From NCBI RefSeq assembly GCF_009730915.1, contig NC_052483.1:1178001-1242000 (forward strand): 64,000 bases of DNA. The letters run 5' to 3'. The notes beneath the pieces were generated by a model. That model saw only the letters and a program-made list of their open reading frames with translations, searched no databases and was not told where the DNA came from. This document shows, piece after piece, positions 10,238 to 21,136 of the stretch. The position numbers and the translations under genes are program-made. Within the stretch, counting starts at the first letter, position 1, and every line of letters starts with the position of its first letter. This DNA is from Dioscorea cayenensis subsp. rotundata. Taxonomy: Eukaryota > Streptophyta > Magnoliopsida > Dioscoreales > Dioscoreaceae.

Positions 10238-13200
10238 ATGGTGGTGCCGGGACAGCAACGTGCGGCGCCGGGGCATCGAAGGGTGGCGCCGGCGCCGGCG
10301 CTGGCGCCGGCGCCGGAGAGAGTGCCTCTGCGGAGGTTGATGAGAGCGGCTGCGGTGGCTTGCGGGGTGCAATTCGGGTGGGCGCTGCAGCTCTCGTTGT
10401 TGACGCCGTATGTGCAGGAGCTGGGGATCGCGCACGCGTGGGCGAGTCTTGTGTGGCTTTGTGGCCCGTTGTCTGGCCTTCTCGTCCAGCCCCTAGCTGG
10501 CCATATGAGCGATCGGTGCCGCAGTGGCTTTGGGCGACGCCGCCCTTTCATCGCAGCTGGTGCAGCTACTATTGCTTTAGCTGTTATTCTCATCGGATAC
10601 TCGGCGGACATTGGTGATATCCTTGGTGACCCGCGGGGACCAGTCCACCGTCCCCGTGCTGTTGTTGTGTTCGTGATCGGCTTCTGGCTTCTAGATGTTG
10701 GGAATAACGCTACCCAGGGACCATGCCGGGCCCTCCTTGCCGATCTCTCTGGTAAGTCTTCTTCTCTTTCGGTTTCTATTTCATTTTGCATGGAGATTGG
10801 GATTTTGGGAAAGTGCGGCGCCACGGGCCCAATGGCAACTATCTGTGTCCAAATTGAGAAGGAATCACCTCTCGCTTTCCCTTTTGTTTTCATGTATGCC
10901 CTTGATTTTCTTTGAATTTACGTTGGATGCCATGGATTCAGTAGCTTTCTTAATAAAGTACGTGCCTTTCACTGAACTAGGCGTTTTCTCATATTTGGTG
11001 TGGTTTCATGTTTATGTCTTTACATTTCGCTAAGTGTGGTTCTTTTTTTGTGTATTGATAGAACTCAAAATGAGGAACGGAAATGAAGGATTTTGTTATC
11101 TAGGATGGTTCTTGATTAGGATGTCGATTAATGGTAGAGATATCTAAGTAAAAAGTAGAAAGTTAAGTACTTTTCCTCCTTTTTGAGTTTGAGAGTGGGA
11201 ACCACGAGAAGATGCAGAGGGATAAACTCAAGGGCTGGGGAGGCACTCTAGCAACACGAACTACAATGTCAAAAATATCAAGCAAGGGCCAACGACCTGT
11301 GGGTCTATTGGTACACGGGTTGCCGATAGAGCTTTCACCGAGAGGTGAGAGTTCGATTCCCTACTGAGCAGACATTTCCGGGAGTTGTGAATAGTAGTTG
11401 TGTACGAGTGGTTCCAAAGACCCACGTGAGCGCTGGGTCTCGTCCCCCACTTATTCCACTCGCGTCGCAGACGTCCCCTGGCTCTCAGTGGGCTCGCTCG
11501 CTCCTCTTCCCCCCAAAAAAAAATATCAAACAAGGAAAATCCTTATCGAGAAGTTGTGCTGCATGTTCGGGTGTTTAGATTCCTATCTTACAAACCAAGA
11601 TAAATTGAGGAAATCATTGTCAAGAATTAGTTTTGAATGATCATGTTTATTATCAAAACATATTCTATTTTGTTGTAACCAAAGATTCTATAAAAGAGAA
11701 TACCCAATAAGGTTTGAGCCCATCTGCAATAGGTTGTCTGCTACTGTAAAATGGTTGGCGCTCCATAGATCTTACATCAAGTGGAGCTTGGAGGGTATCC
11801 CTAGAAAATATGCATAAATAGTTTTATATCTTGGTCGCTTGAAGGCATAAAAACATAAGAGACCCACTGACTCTTTTTCAATATCACAGATAAATTATGA
11901 AGTTTGGTTCACACTTAGTCGCGATTGGTGAGGCATCTTAAGTGAGGGTTTTGTTATCCATCTCCAACCAAACAAAAAGTTTAATGATTAGGGGCAGGAT
12001 CTCTTTTAAAAATCGTTCACTCATCACTCACAGCAACAAGGAAGTGGTTAAAATAATGGACCAAGAATCCATGGTTTGCTGTTAGATTCCATGTCCTTGA
12101 GTCCACGGGCCAGAGATATTTGGAGCGACTGTAAAGTGGACCGGAGGCTAAGAAGGTCTGGCTGGGTATGAAGACAGATTGATTTAGTTGGGAGAAAATG
12201 TGAATCGACGTAATTAAGCTGAAAGTCCGACTTGCGAGGTTGTGGAGGGAAGGCCAAAAATATTGAGGAGAGCTCCTGTCAACCCAATTATTGAGCCAGA
12301 AGTTCAAACTAGAGCCATTGCTGCACTTTGTTTTTAGGTTTGTCATGACCATGGGCAAATCCTTTTCCAAAAGAAAGATTCTTTTGCTAGGGCCGGGCAG
12401 GTGTGTTCAAGGTAAGATCGGTAGAATTAGATCTTGAAGATTTTTTGGCAAATCCTAGTTCCCCTGAGAGGATCTTTCTCTATTACTTCCCCAGGAGAGC
12501 ACAATTGCATTTGATCTTCCTTCCTTGCTCCTCAAAGACAAAACAGATGTCCTCAACTTACCGGTTAGAATTCTGGTCAGTCTTTTTGCAGAGGAAATCA
12601 TGGTGCAGAAAGTCCAACTATAGCACTAGTGACTTGAATGGTTTATGGAGTGCTTAGTGATGACAGTCCACGTGACACTTTTATGTCGGTCACATTTTGA
12701 ATCAGAGTGGCAAATTTGATTCCGCATTTTCCTTCCATCATCACTCCAAGAGTGTCTGTATTTATATCTCATTTTTTGTCATCAGAAATTTTTCTTGTGT
12801 TGTTAGTTAATTAGAAAATACTTGTAAGTCTGTGTCCTGTACTTTCTCCCTTGGTTCATGGCGTGTTTGTTCTCTTTTATGGGGTGCTGTATGTTAGTTT
12901 CTCTAAAAGCAAACAAATGTAATGCTTATCATTTCGTATTATATCACAGCATTTATTCTAGAAGTTCTGTTATTGGAAAGCTTCAAACAATAGGAAAAAT
13001 TCACAACCATGTCAGATCAGATGAACCATTTGACATGCAACTCCCCTATCAAGCATCAAAGTGTTTAGGCTTAAGGCATCAGCAACATCTATGTGTTCAA
13101 TATGATGCACAAGTTGTTTTTTTCCACAATAAAAAGATCTAGGATATGAAACACATTGTGACTATTTCTAGAATATCTGAAACATTTTGCTTGATTTCTA

Positions 13201-16200
13201 TGAAGTTGTGAATTGGTTCTCCTATCATGGTTGACAATAAGTTTATCCACTATTCATGAACGAGGTTTTCTTCTTTAGCCTCTTTTCTATTTCTACAGAT
13301 GTGACTGCATAAAAGAACATGCGCAAGTTTTATTGCATCACTTAATGATTCACCTAGCCCATTTATTGCAAAAATCATCATACATTTTTCTAGCAATGAC
13401 AAGTAGCAATGACGAGTGCACTATTCTCATTTGATATTTTTCTTGTTCCAGGGAAGGACCATAGACGAACACGGATAGCTAATGCTTATTTTTCTCTCTT
13501 CATGGCACTGGGTAATATACTTGGCTTTGCTACTGGATCCTACAGTGGCTGGTATACCATTTTACCATTTACTCTCACATCAGCATGCAGTGTGAACTGT
13601 GCCAATCTGAAGTCTGCTTTCATACTTGACATTGTTCTTCTTGCATTGACTACTTATATTAGCATATCATCTATCCAAGAAATCCCTCTTTCTGACATGG
13701 GAGCTGAACATTCGGTTGAAGAAGTGCAACAGGAAGCTTTCCTTTGGGAACTTATAGGATCTTTTAGATACCTGACACCCCCGATTTGGATTGTTCTCAT
13801 TGTGGTTTCACTAACTTGGGTTGGATGGTTTCCCTTTTTTCTGTTTGACACTGATTGGATGGGCCGAGAGATCTACAAAGGAAAGCCAAATGAAGGGCAT
13901 GCTTATCATTCAGGAGTGAGAATGGGATCTTTGGGACTAATGTTAAATTCTGTTGTCCTTGGGGTGACTTCAGTGATATTGGAAAGGCTCTGTAGGAAAT
14001 GGGGAGCTGGCCTTGTCTGGGGAATTTCTGGCATTCTCATGTCTATATGCTTTGGGGCAATGCTCATAATATCATACGTGGCGGAAACTACCGAGTATCC
14101 TAGCAGTGGCATTCCACCAATTGGCATTATTGTTGCTGCACTAATTGTTTTTGCTGTTCTAGGAGCCCCTTTGGCTGTAAGTCTGTCAATTTGTTCCTTC
14201 ACATTTTCTGGCATTCTCTGTTGTCAAATGTTTTCTTAGACTATATACTTTGTGATTTTTCTCCACAGATTACGTATAGTATTCCATATGCAATGATTTC
14301 TACTCGCACAGAACCGTTACGTCTTGGGCAAGGTGGGTAATTAATGTGTTCCTTCTCAATCCTTTTGATGATCTTGTTTGATTTTGGAGTCACTGGATAT
14401 GCTTGCTCGCAGGATTGGCAATGGGTATTCTGAATTTAGCAATCGTGGTGCCACAGGTGAACATAACTCATGCAAGCCACTTCTATTATTCTTGAATTTT
14501 AATTTCTTTTTATCAAGAAGAGCAGTTGATGTTCTATCTCTACAATGATCTTTTCTAGTGCCTCTGGTTGGCTTTTCACCCAAAAGAAATTTGATGATGG
14601 CCATAAAATTTGAAATCACCTATTAAGGCCCATCAAGGAGTGACCAGTACACCCATAGTGGTCGTGTTTCTTGTTAGAGTAGGGTTCAAGGCCTCTCAGG
14701 GTTATTTGTGATGTGCTTTTTTTTTTATTATTATTATTATTTTTTTCTTGCAATAACAACAAAAGATACTATGGCTTGCTTGAGATTATAGTGCAAGCAT
14801 CTTCCAGTTTTTCTTGTTGGAAAGCTACAGTCCAGGGAGGTGGCTAACTACATATGGAAGTGGTCCCATATTGTTTCTTGTCATAATTTTTTATGACAGA
14901 GACAACCTGAGTGACTTGATAAGTCCTGTGTAATTGTTAATAAGCCACCTAATATTTAGCTAAATGCAATTCAAAATGTTAAGGCACCTGGATGATGAAA
15001 AATAGAAGTATTGAGTTATTCATTATCATGATTCAATTGGCATATATGAGACTTCCATAGCTAAATCTTGTGCAGTGACATACATATATTCCACTATAGG
15101 CGATATAACCACATACAGATTTTACCGAGCTGAAGAGTGAGTCTATTTTAACTTATATGTCTAATAATCCCAGCACATATTATTTTTCTTGTCTGACCAT
15201 GTGGTTGCGTTGCTTGATTTGTAAATATTGCAAAAAGCTGCAAAGTTGATTGCAAATAGGGTACTGATGTTCAAAGACTAGGATACAATTATCACCTGTT
15301 CATGATTTGTGGCTTTGGGCATCTTGGAATGTAATCGGATATGATGAGGAGAAGATTTCATTGTGTAATTGGTGAACTTGTAGGTGAAGGAAAAAAACAA
15401 ATTAGGATCACATAATGAGCTGAGAGGATCATGATGAACTAGTTCACCACCCAGCAAAAAACAAAATACCAAAGATTGAGATGATCAAATGATGAGACCA
15501 CACACCAATGGAATCTAGCGGGCGTACATTTATCTTTTATCGCATGTGCAATTTAATATAAGAGATTGTAGGTGATGTGGTTTAGGGAGGGAGTCCTCTT
15601 TAAGACTTTAATACAAGCAAAGCAAAATGTAAGATAGGAAATAAGGAGGCAATAGGGAGCTGAACAGCCCAGCAATGGCTTATTCCGGATTAAGTGATGT
15701 TAATGTGAAATAAGCTAATACCACCCGAACTTGCAATTTGATTATTCATGGAACAAGAGATCCAAAACTAGGCTCAGTAAATAAGGAGGTAGCGAGTGAA
15801 ACAGCCCAGCCACACAGCAATAGCTTAATCTGGAAGAATAAACTGATATCACCTGCCTGTGGAATTTGGTTATTCCTGGAATAAGAGGCAAATTATGGCT
15901 CATATAAGCAAGTTTCCTCCTTAATCCCTATCCATTCTTAACATCTAGCTGAACACAGCCTCAAAGAACAGATGGTTTAATGTTCGTGGTTAATTCATGT
16001 TGCATATTTGGGACCCACAAAAAAGATCCTGACGCTTAAGGATATTGAAATGCTGTTGTGTCTTCTTAATACCTGTCTTTTTCCTGGGATTTTACAATTT
16101 TGATTGAGCTATGCTTTTTAGGATAATCCCTTCTTAGTAAGTGTAGGTGAACGTATGAGTTTGTAATATGTAGGATTTCGGAATTTATTTTATTTATTCA

Positions 16201-16513
16201 TTTTTGTTAACCTCTTAATTTCCACATCTTTGTGGGTAGTTGGTCTTCGAGTGATGAAAACTACAAATGATAAACATTAAAGAGGAAATTATTATTCTTT
16301 AACAATTAACTGATCTCATGTTAAGCTGCTTCCAATTTTACTTGTGCAAATCAGGTAATTGTATCCCTAGGAAGTGGACCATGGGATCAGTTATTTGGTG
16401 GGGGAAATTCACCAGCCTTTGCTGTGGCTGCAGTTGCTGCATTTTGCAGTGGGCTTATGGCCATTATTGCTCTTCCTCGTTCAAGTATTACAAGAGCTAG
16501 AACACACAAGTGA
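10238..16513 (+). CDS. SUT4: Sucrose/H+ symporter, SUT4 (SUC4) clade
   Basis: The product belongs to the GPH/MFS sucrose-proton symporter family. SUT4-clade members mostly sit in the tonoplast and export vacuolar sucrose. Exons: 10238-10751, 13452-14176, 14269-14332, 14413-14456, 16355-16513; all have GT-AG borders and consistent phase, giving 501 residues, the usual family length. Visible marks are VQFGWALQLSLLTPYVQELG (TM1), the conserved His in AHAW (about residue 66), the loop motif SGFGRRRPFI (about 96-105), WLLDVGNN, WFPFFLFDTDWMGREIY and LCRKWGAG. It reads as 12 membrane spans with a short Ala/Pro-rich N-terminus. The ATG at 10238 is in the GC-rich leader and gives the expected N-terminus. 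Introns 1 (2.7 kb) and 4 (1.9 kb) hold repeats. The clade assignment rests on closer likeness to Arabidopsis SUC4 than to SUT1-type proteins as I know them. Confidence 0.95.
11271..11287. repeat. SINE target duplication, left
   Basis: AAAAATATCAAGCAAGG; matches 11519-11535 with one mismatch (17 bp). Confidence 0.75.
11288..11518 (+). mobile_element. tRNA-derived SINE in SUT4 intron 1
   Basis: The element is 231 bp. It has a tRNA-like head: A-box-like TTGGTACACGGGTTGCC and B-box GAGAGTTCGATTCCC about 40 nt later, the RNA polymerase III internal promoter layout. A GC-rich body and an A-rich end follow. It is flanked by a 17-bp direct repeat with one mismatch. A relative of the same family lies on the minus strand at about 54246-54463. 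Confidence 0.85.
11519..11535. repeat. SINE target duplication, right
   Basis: AAAAATATCAAACAAGG; matches 11271-11287 with one mismatch. Confidence 0.75.
12017..12400 (-). mobile_element. LINE ORF2 fragment in SUT4 intron 1
   Basis: The minus frame at 12017-12370 contains NGSSLNFWLNNWVDRSSPQ followed by F-P-x-L-x-x-L-A, the spacer found in plant LINE ORF2 between reverse transcriptase and zf-RVT. No Cys-rich end and no flanking duplication were found, so it is a fragment. It opposes the direction of SUT4. Confidence 0.6.
15640..15890. repeat. Tandem pair, ~140-bp period, in SUT4 intron 4
   Basis: Two diverged units, 15640-15760 and 15780-15890, share AATAAGGAGGYA, ACAGCCCAGC and a TTGGTTATTCCTGGAATAAGAG-like end. 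The ending resembles termini of plant DNA-transposon MITEs, but I could not define inverted ends. Confidence 0.5.
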
Positions 16514-19271
16514 GGTATGGCTACTTTTTTGTTTTGTATCGTTTTGGGTTTTCATTTTTTTCCCTTTTTCCCTTGTTGGGGTGAGAAATGGTATGAGTGT
16601 ACATTTTTATTTCATGTCTTTCTTACTGACCTTGCTTATATGAAAAGACATTTTGTACTCTATTATATTGACACAATGAAGGTACTTGTGTTGGCTGTTG
16701 TGCAATATCAGGCGTTTTTATCTGGGGGAGTGAGTGGACGAGGGATAAGTTTGCGAGCGGGGAAAATTAATCTACCTTGCCTGTGATCTCTGTGCAACAT
16801 TTTGCGATTAGCCCGGGAATATTGATTCTCTTCCTTAATCTTATATTGTGAAAAGTAGGAGTTACGAAGAAGGTATAATCGTGATTGTGTATACTTCCAA
16901 CAAAATTGTTTTTATTTATGGTGCTACTTAACAGTTATAACAGGGTATAATTCGTCAAAGTTGTTGAAAATTAGCCTTTTTATTTGATATCATTGAAGTG
17001 GTTCACTGTTGAATCCACACCACAATCAATTAATTGACTAATTGGATAAACATGAAAATTGGATTTCTGCTATTTATAATCATCTGTTCAATTCATTATG
17101 AATATTTTAAATTATACATGATTAAGCACTTATGACCTCTGAGTAAACTATGATATATCATTTTTTGTGATATCCATGAGTGGTTCTAGAAGTTGAAATT
17201 TAAGTAATTTCGACGGATCTTGAGAGTGAAACCTCAGCTTATGCTCATCAATCTTGTGTGATATGGGATGCTGCCTTGCTTTTGTTCTTCTTAGAAGCCA
17301 TCTTTATTTGTTCTTCTTTTCTTGATGGATTACACGCAATGCTTACATACTAAGTGTATGTCCAACCAACCTTTCAAATACTGGGTTATAATCCATGTGA
17401 ATAGAAACTTATTGTAGATAGATTCGACTTAGTTGGCATCATAACGGATTGATTATCAATCACTGTTTGGTTAATTTATTCGATTCGATTTCTATCTGCC
17501 CGGAATAAAATCATCAACCAATTATGCTCTGTGATGGATTTTTAACAGAGAGCTCAGTGGCCAGCAGGAAAAAAAAAGGATATGCTGATTAGTAGTGTAG
17601 CTCTTTGGTAGTGACATTCCTTGTGCTTGATCTTTTGAATTTCCATAAGCTGTCATTAGATTATTTTTATTTATTTATTTTATTTGAATTTTTGCATCAA
17701 CATGGAGAATAAATTCCTGGATTGGGGCCATCACAAGGTTCTGAAAAAACAATAGATTGCCTTGAATGCCTCATGCATTGGTGCCAGAACCTGATCTCAA
17801 TTCATGTCTCCTTTGTTTCTTTTCTATGGCTGTTTATGTAAAGGACAGACATGAATATACGTACCACTACTGATAAATGCAACTTGCACAATTCCTCTTT
17901 ACTTTCTGCATTTATGACATTATCTTTTTTGCCTCGTTACAACAATCTACACCTTTTTTTGTTAAAATACTCTCATGTTCTCATCAATAATTGTTTTCAA
18001 GATACTAATCATCTCAAAGGGATTTCATTGAACTGTGTGCCATGTATTATATCATCATCTTACCATCAGTTTCTCATTAGTCTCTGATTATTGTGCAGGA
18101 ATTCAGGCAGGCATGCAGTTGCAGGCAGTACTACTACACTGTATTTTATATATAATATATATATATATTTATACATGTTTAAAAAAAAAAATGTAATCAA
18201 GATTCCTCTCCATCAGCTATGATTAATGACACTATTTGTGGTCTCCACTCTCCAGATATTTGGAGCATCAGCATTCATCATCTTCATCATCATTTCAAAC
18301 AGGGGTTCATCCTACTACCTGAACTTATCTTAACAAATTTACAACAACTTTTCTATGTCATTTCCTCAATAGTAATTTAGATCTCAAAATTTTTTTTTTT
18401 TTAAGTCTATCTACTAAATCACACTATTTTTGCTTCACGGACTGGCTATACAAAGAGAGATAAGAGAGACAATTAAAAGAGAGAGAGATAGAGTGATGTT
18501 TAAAAACAATAGAGACCTCTCTAGTCACTCTGCATGACTGTTTGTCCCTTGCTTGCATGCACACTATTGATGTTTTGCACTTGCATGTCTTTCTCTCTAT
18601 TCTTTTTAGATGACCTGAGTCTTCCCAGCTGGGAGACACATGCATCACTGACACTCTTTCTCTGTGTTTTTGGACTTCATCATCTGAATCTGATCCCCTG
18701 CCCACCAGCATTCACTGCAGCTCCATGACAACCCTTTTTCTCTCTGTATGTTTATGTTTTTGTGTGTGTGTGTGTGGAATTTGAGATGTTTATGTGAGTG
18801 TTTGAGCTAGTATTTTCACTGATATTTTTCTTACTAGTACTGCCAAAGTGCAGCACCAGCAACTGCTGCAAACTCATTGACATGTTGTGGAAAGGGATGC
18901 AAACCAAGAAGTGGATAGTATTTGTGCACGTATGTTCTCATCCTTCCCTGTTCCCCACTTTCCAACTGCTCCTTTTTCCTTTTAATTTTTTTTTTTAAAA
19001 AAAAAACAATGAATTTTACACTCTTGTGTTATTATATATCCTCACCAAATAGATTTCCCAAATGAATAGTAATAAATTCAACAGTAGTAAACTATTATCC
19101 AAATTACTATAACACCCAAAATATATACATGCATGCATGTATAACAATGTCTTAAACATGACATGATTAAGTTATTATCTAAAACAAAAGGAAGTCTGCC
19201 CAATCATTAAACGGGCTTTGAGCTAAAACAAAGCCCGAAAATAAAAATCAAAGAAGTCCCCGCACATACAC
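16514..19271. other. Intergenic between SUT4 and MATE
   Basis: AT-rich, with no convincing gene. It should include the SUT4 3' UTR. Notable are a (TA)n tract near 18150-18170, purine/pyrimidine runs at 18455-18495, and a less AT-rich stretch at 18530-18900 with no supported open frame. I looked for plant microRNA precursors here and found none. Confidence 0.6.
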
Positions 19272-19285
19272 TTGACACGTGTCAA
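19272..19285. promoter_or_regulatory. Perfect 14-bp palindromic G-box before the MATE gene
   Basis: TTGACACGTGTCAA with a CACGTG core, 28 bp upstream of the TATA box. The central 12 bp are identical to the site upstream of SUT4. Confidence 0.6.
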
Positions 19286-19312
19286 CCCCGTCCGTATTAA
19301 GGATCATTGTCC

Positions 19313-19319
19313 TATAAAT
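19313..19319 (+). promoter_or_regulatory. TATA box of the MATE gene
   Basis: TATAAAT, 93 bp before the ATG at 19412. It is followed by a CT-rich leader, as often seen in plant core promoters. Confidence 0.6.
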
Positions 19320-19411
19320 CCCCTCCCCTTCCCCCCTCTCTCTCTCTCCCTCCTCATATTCAAAGATAGAATTAAAACTCACCATCCTCCTTCTCCTCCT
19401 CCTCCTCCTCC

Positions 19412-19572
19412 ATGTGCAACACCACCACCCTCTCTACTCTCCAACCCCTCTCCCAGTCCCATCTCTTACCTCCTTTCCCTTCCATGGATGACCTCCATAG
19501 ATGGCCAACATTCTCTGAGGTATCACCTTCATCTCTTAACCATCATTCTAACTACCAAATTAACTAACTTAC

Positions 19573-19609
<37 letters not shown>

Positions 19610-20928
19610 CATGCATGCAGGTAATGGAAGAGATGAGAGCAATAGCAAGAATTTCAATTCCCTCAACAATCACTGGTTTAGTTCTCTATTTACGCACAAT
19701 GATCTCCATGCTATTTCTCGGTTACCTCGGTGAGCTCTCCCTCGCCGGAGGCTCTCTAGCCATAGGCTTCGCTAATATCACCGGCTACTCCATCCTCTCC
19801 GGTTTAGCCATGGGCATGGAACCCATCTGTGGCCAAGCTTTCGGTGCTAAACAACGCAAACTTCTTGGCCTTACTCTTCAACGCACAACTCTTCTTCTCC
19901 TCTCCACCTCCATCCCCATCTCCCTTCTCTGGCTCAACATCAACTCCATCCTTCTCCACTTCCATCAAGACCCTGACATCTCTCTCACCGCTCAAACTTT
20001 CATCACCTTCGCCATCCCTGACCTTTTCTTGCTCTCCTTTCTCCACCCTCTCCGCATCTTCTTGAGAACCCAATCCATAACTCTCCCTATAACCTACTGT
20101 TCCTTCATCTCCCTTCTCCTCCACATCCCTCTCAACTACTTCCTCGTCGTCCATCTCAAACTCAACATCGCCGGCGTCGCCATCTCCACTGTCTTGACCA
20201 ACCTTAATCTCCTCACTTGCTTACTCTTCTTCTTCTTCATCTCCGGCGTCTACAAAGACTCTTGGGTCACTCCAAGCATGGACTGTCTCCGTGGTTGGCC
20301 AGCCTTACTCAAGCTCGCCGTCCCTACCTGTGCCTCCGTTTGCTTAGAGTGGTGGTGGTATGAGCTTATGATCATCCTCTCCGGCCTTCTTTCCAACCCT
20401 AAAGCTACATTAGCTTCAATGGGTATCTTAATCCAAACTACTTCTTTGGTTTATGTTTTCCCTTCTTCTTTAAGCTATGGTGTCTCCACTAGGGTTGGTA
20501 ATGAGTTAGGAGCTCGCCGTCCGGCAAGAGCTCGTACTTCCGCCATTGTCTCTTTAGCATGCGCCGTCCTTCTTGGTCTCTCCGCGATGATCTTCACCAC
20601 CTCGGTGAGACACCGGTGGGGGAGACTATTCACTGAAGATAATGAGATACTCAACCTCACTGCTATTGCTTTGCCGATTGTCGGTCTTTGCGAGCTCGGC
20701 AACTGCCCGCAAACGACCGGTTGCGGAGTTCTTAGAGGAAGTGCAAGGCCAAACATTGGAGCTAATATTAATCTTGGTTCATTCTATGTGGTCGGTATGC
20801 CGGTGGCTATCTTGTTAGGTTTTGTTGCAGGCATGGGCTTCGCTGGACTCTGGCTTGGATTGCTCGCTGCGCAAGCTTCATGCGCGGCGTTCATGATCGT
20901 AGCATTGATAAAATACAGATTGGATTGA
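19412..20928 (+). CDS. MATE/DTX efflux transporter (ADP1/DTX49-51 type), C-terminal frame break
   Basis: The product is a multidrug-and-toxin-extrusion family antiporter; relatives act on endomembranes and influence organ initiation and growth. Exon 1 is 19412-19519, the intron 19520-19620 (101 bp, mostly an AT microsatellite) and exon 2 19621-20928, giving 471 residues. Typical marks are MCN at the start, FLGYLGELSLAGGSLAIGFA, GMEPICGQAFGAKQ, LEWWWYELMIILSGLL, GVSTRVGNELGARRP and ELGNCPQTTGCGVLRG. The 12 membrane spans are complete. The frame stops at 20926-20928, but dropping one base near 20911-20914 restores a family-like tail that reads TDWIEEMERAKLLT and runs to 21136. Either the assembly has an extra base or the allele has lost its ~70-residue cytosolic tail. 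Confidence 0.93.
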
Positions 20929-21136
20929 AGAAATGGAACGTGCTAAACTCTTGACAAACACTTCATCATCATCATCATCATCATCATCATTTTCTAGTAA
21001 TTCAGCTTCTTCAAATACTAGTACTAGTACTACTGCATGTTGTTTAGAAGAAATTTTGTGCATTAGTGATGAAGATGATGATGAGAAGAAGAAGGAGGTC
21101 TCAGTGGAGACTCATCCTCTTATTCTCAGTGAATGA
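20915..21136 (+). other. Out-of-frame C-terminal tail of the MATE gene
   Basis: In the next frame the sequence reads TDWIEEMERAKLLTNT, then a Ser-rich stretch encoded by a (TCA)n run, then acidic DEDDDEKKK, ending in THPLILSE at 21134-21136. RTDW-x-x-x-x-x-RAxxLT is the known conserved start of the tail in ADP1-like MATE proteins, so this DNA was coding until recently or still is. Confidence 0.8.

Noticed and set aside
9922..10617. 231-codon + frame over SUT4 exon 1
   Set aside because: It shares the GC-rich exon in another frame; the SUT4 frame has unmistakable family motifs.
10186..10893. Long minus frames opposite SUT4 exon 1
   Set aside because: Antisense shadow of a GC-rich coding exon, Arg/Pro-rich with no family likeness.
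11288..11370. tRNA gene
   Set aside because: The A and B boxes belong to a SINE head: no cloverleaf acceptor closure, and the unit is flanked by a target duplication.
18520..18760. Possible MIR156-like or other MIR precursor in the SUT4-MATE gap
   Set aside because: TGACACTCTTTCTCTGTG only loosely resembles miR156 complement, and no pairing arm was found.
19272..19733. 153-codon + frame before the MATE gene
   Set aside because: It starts in the G-box/TATA promoter and runs across leader, exon 1 and the microsatellite intron in the wrong frame.
19804..20154. Acidic minus frame inside the MATE exon
   Set aside because: Antisense of Leu/Ser-rich coding sequence; composition explains it.
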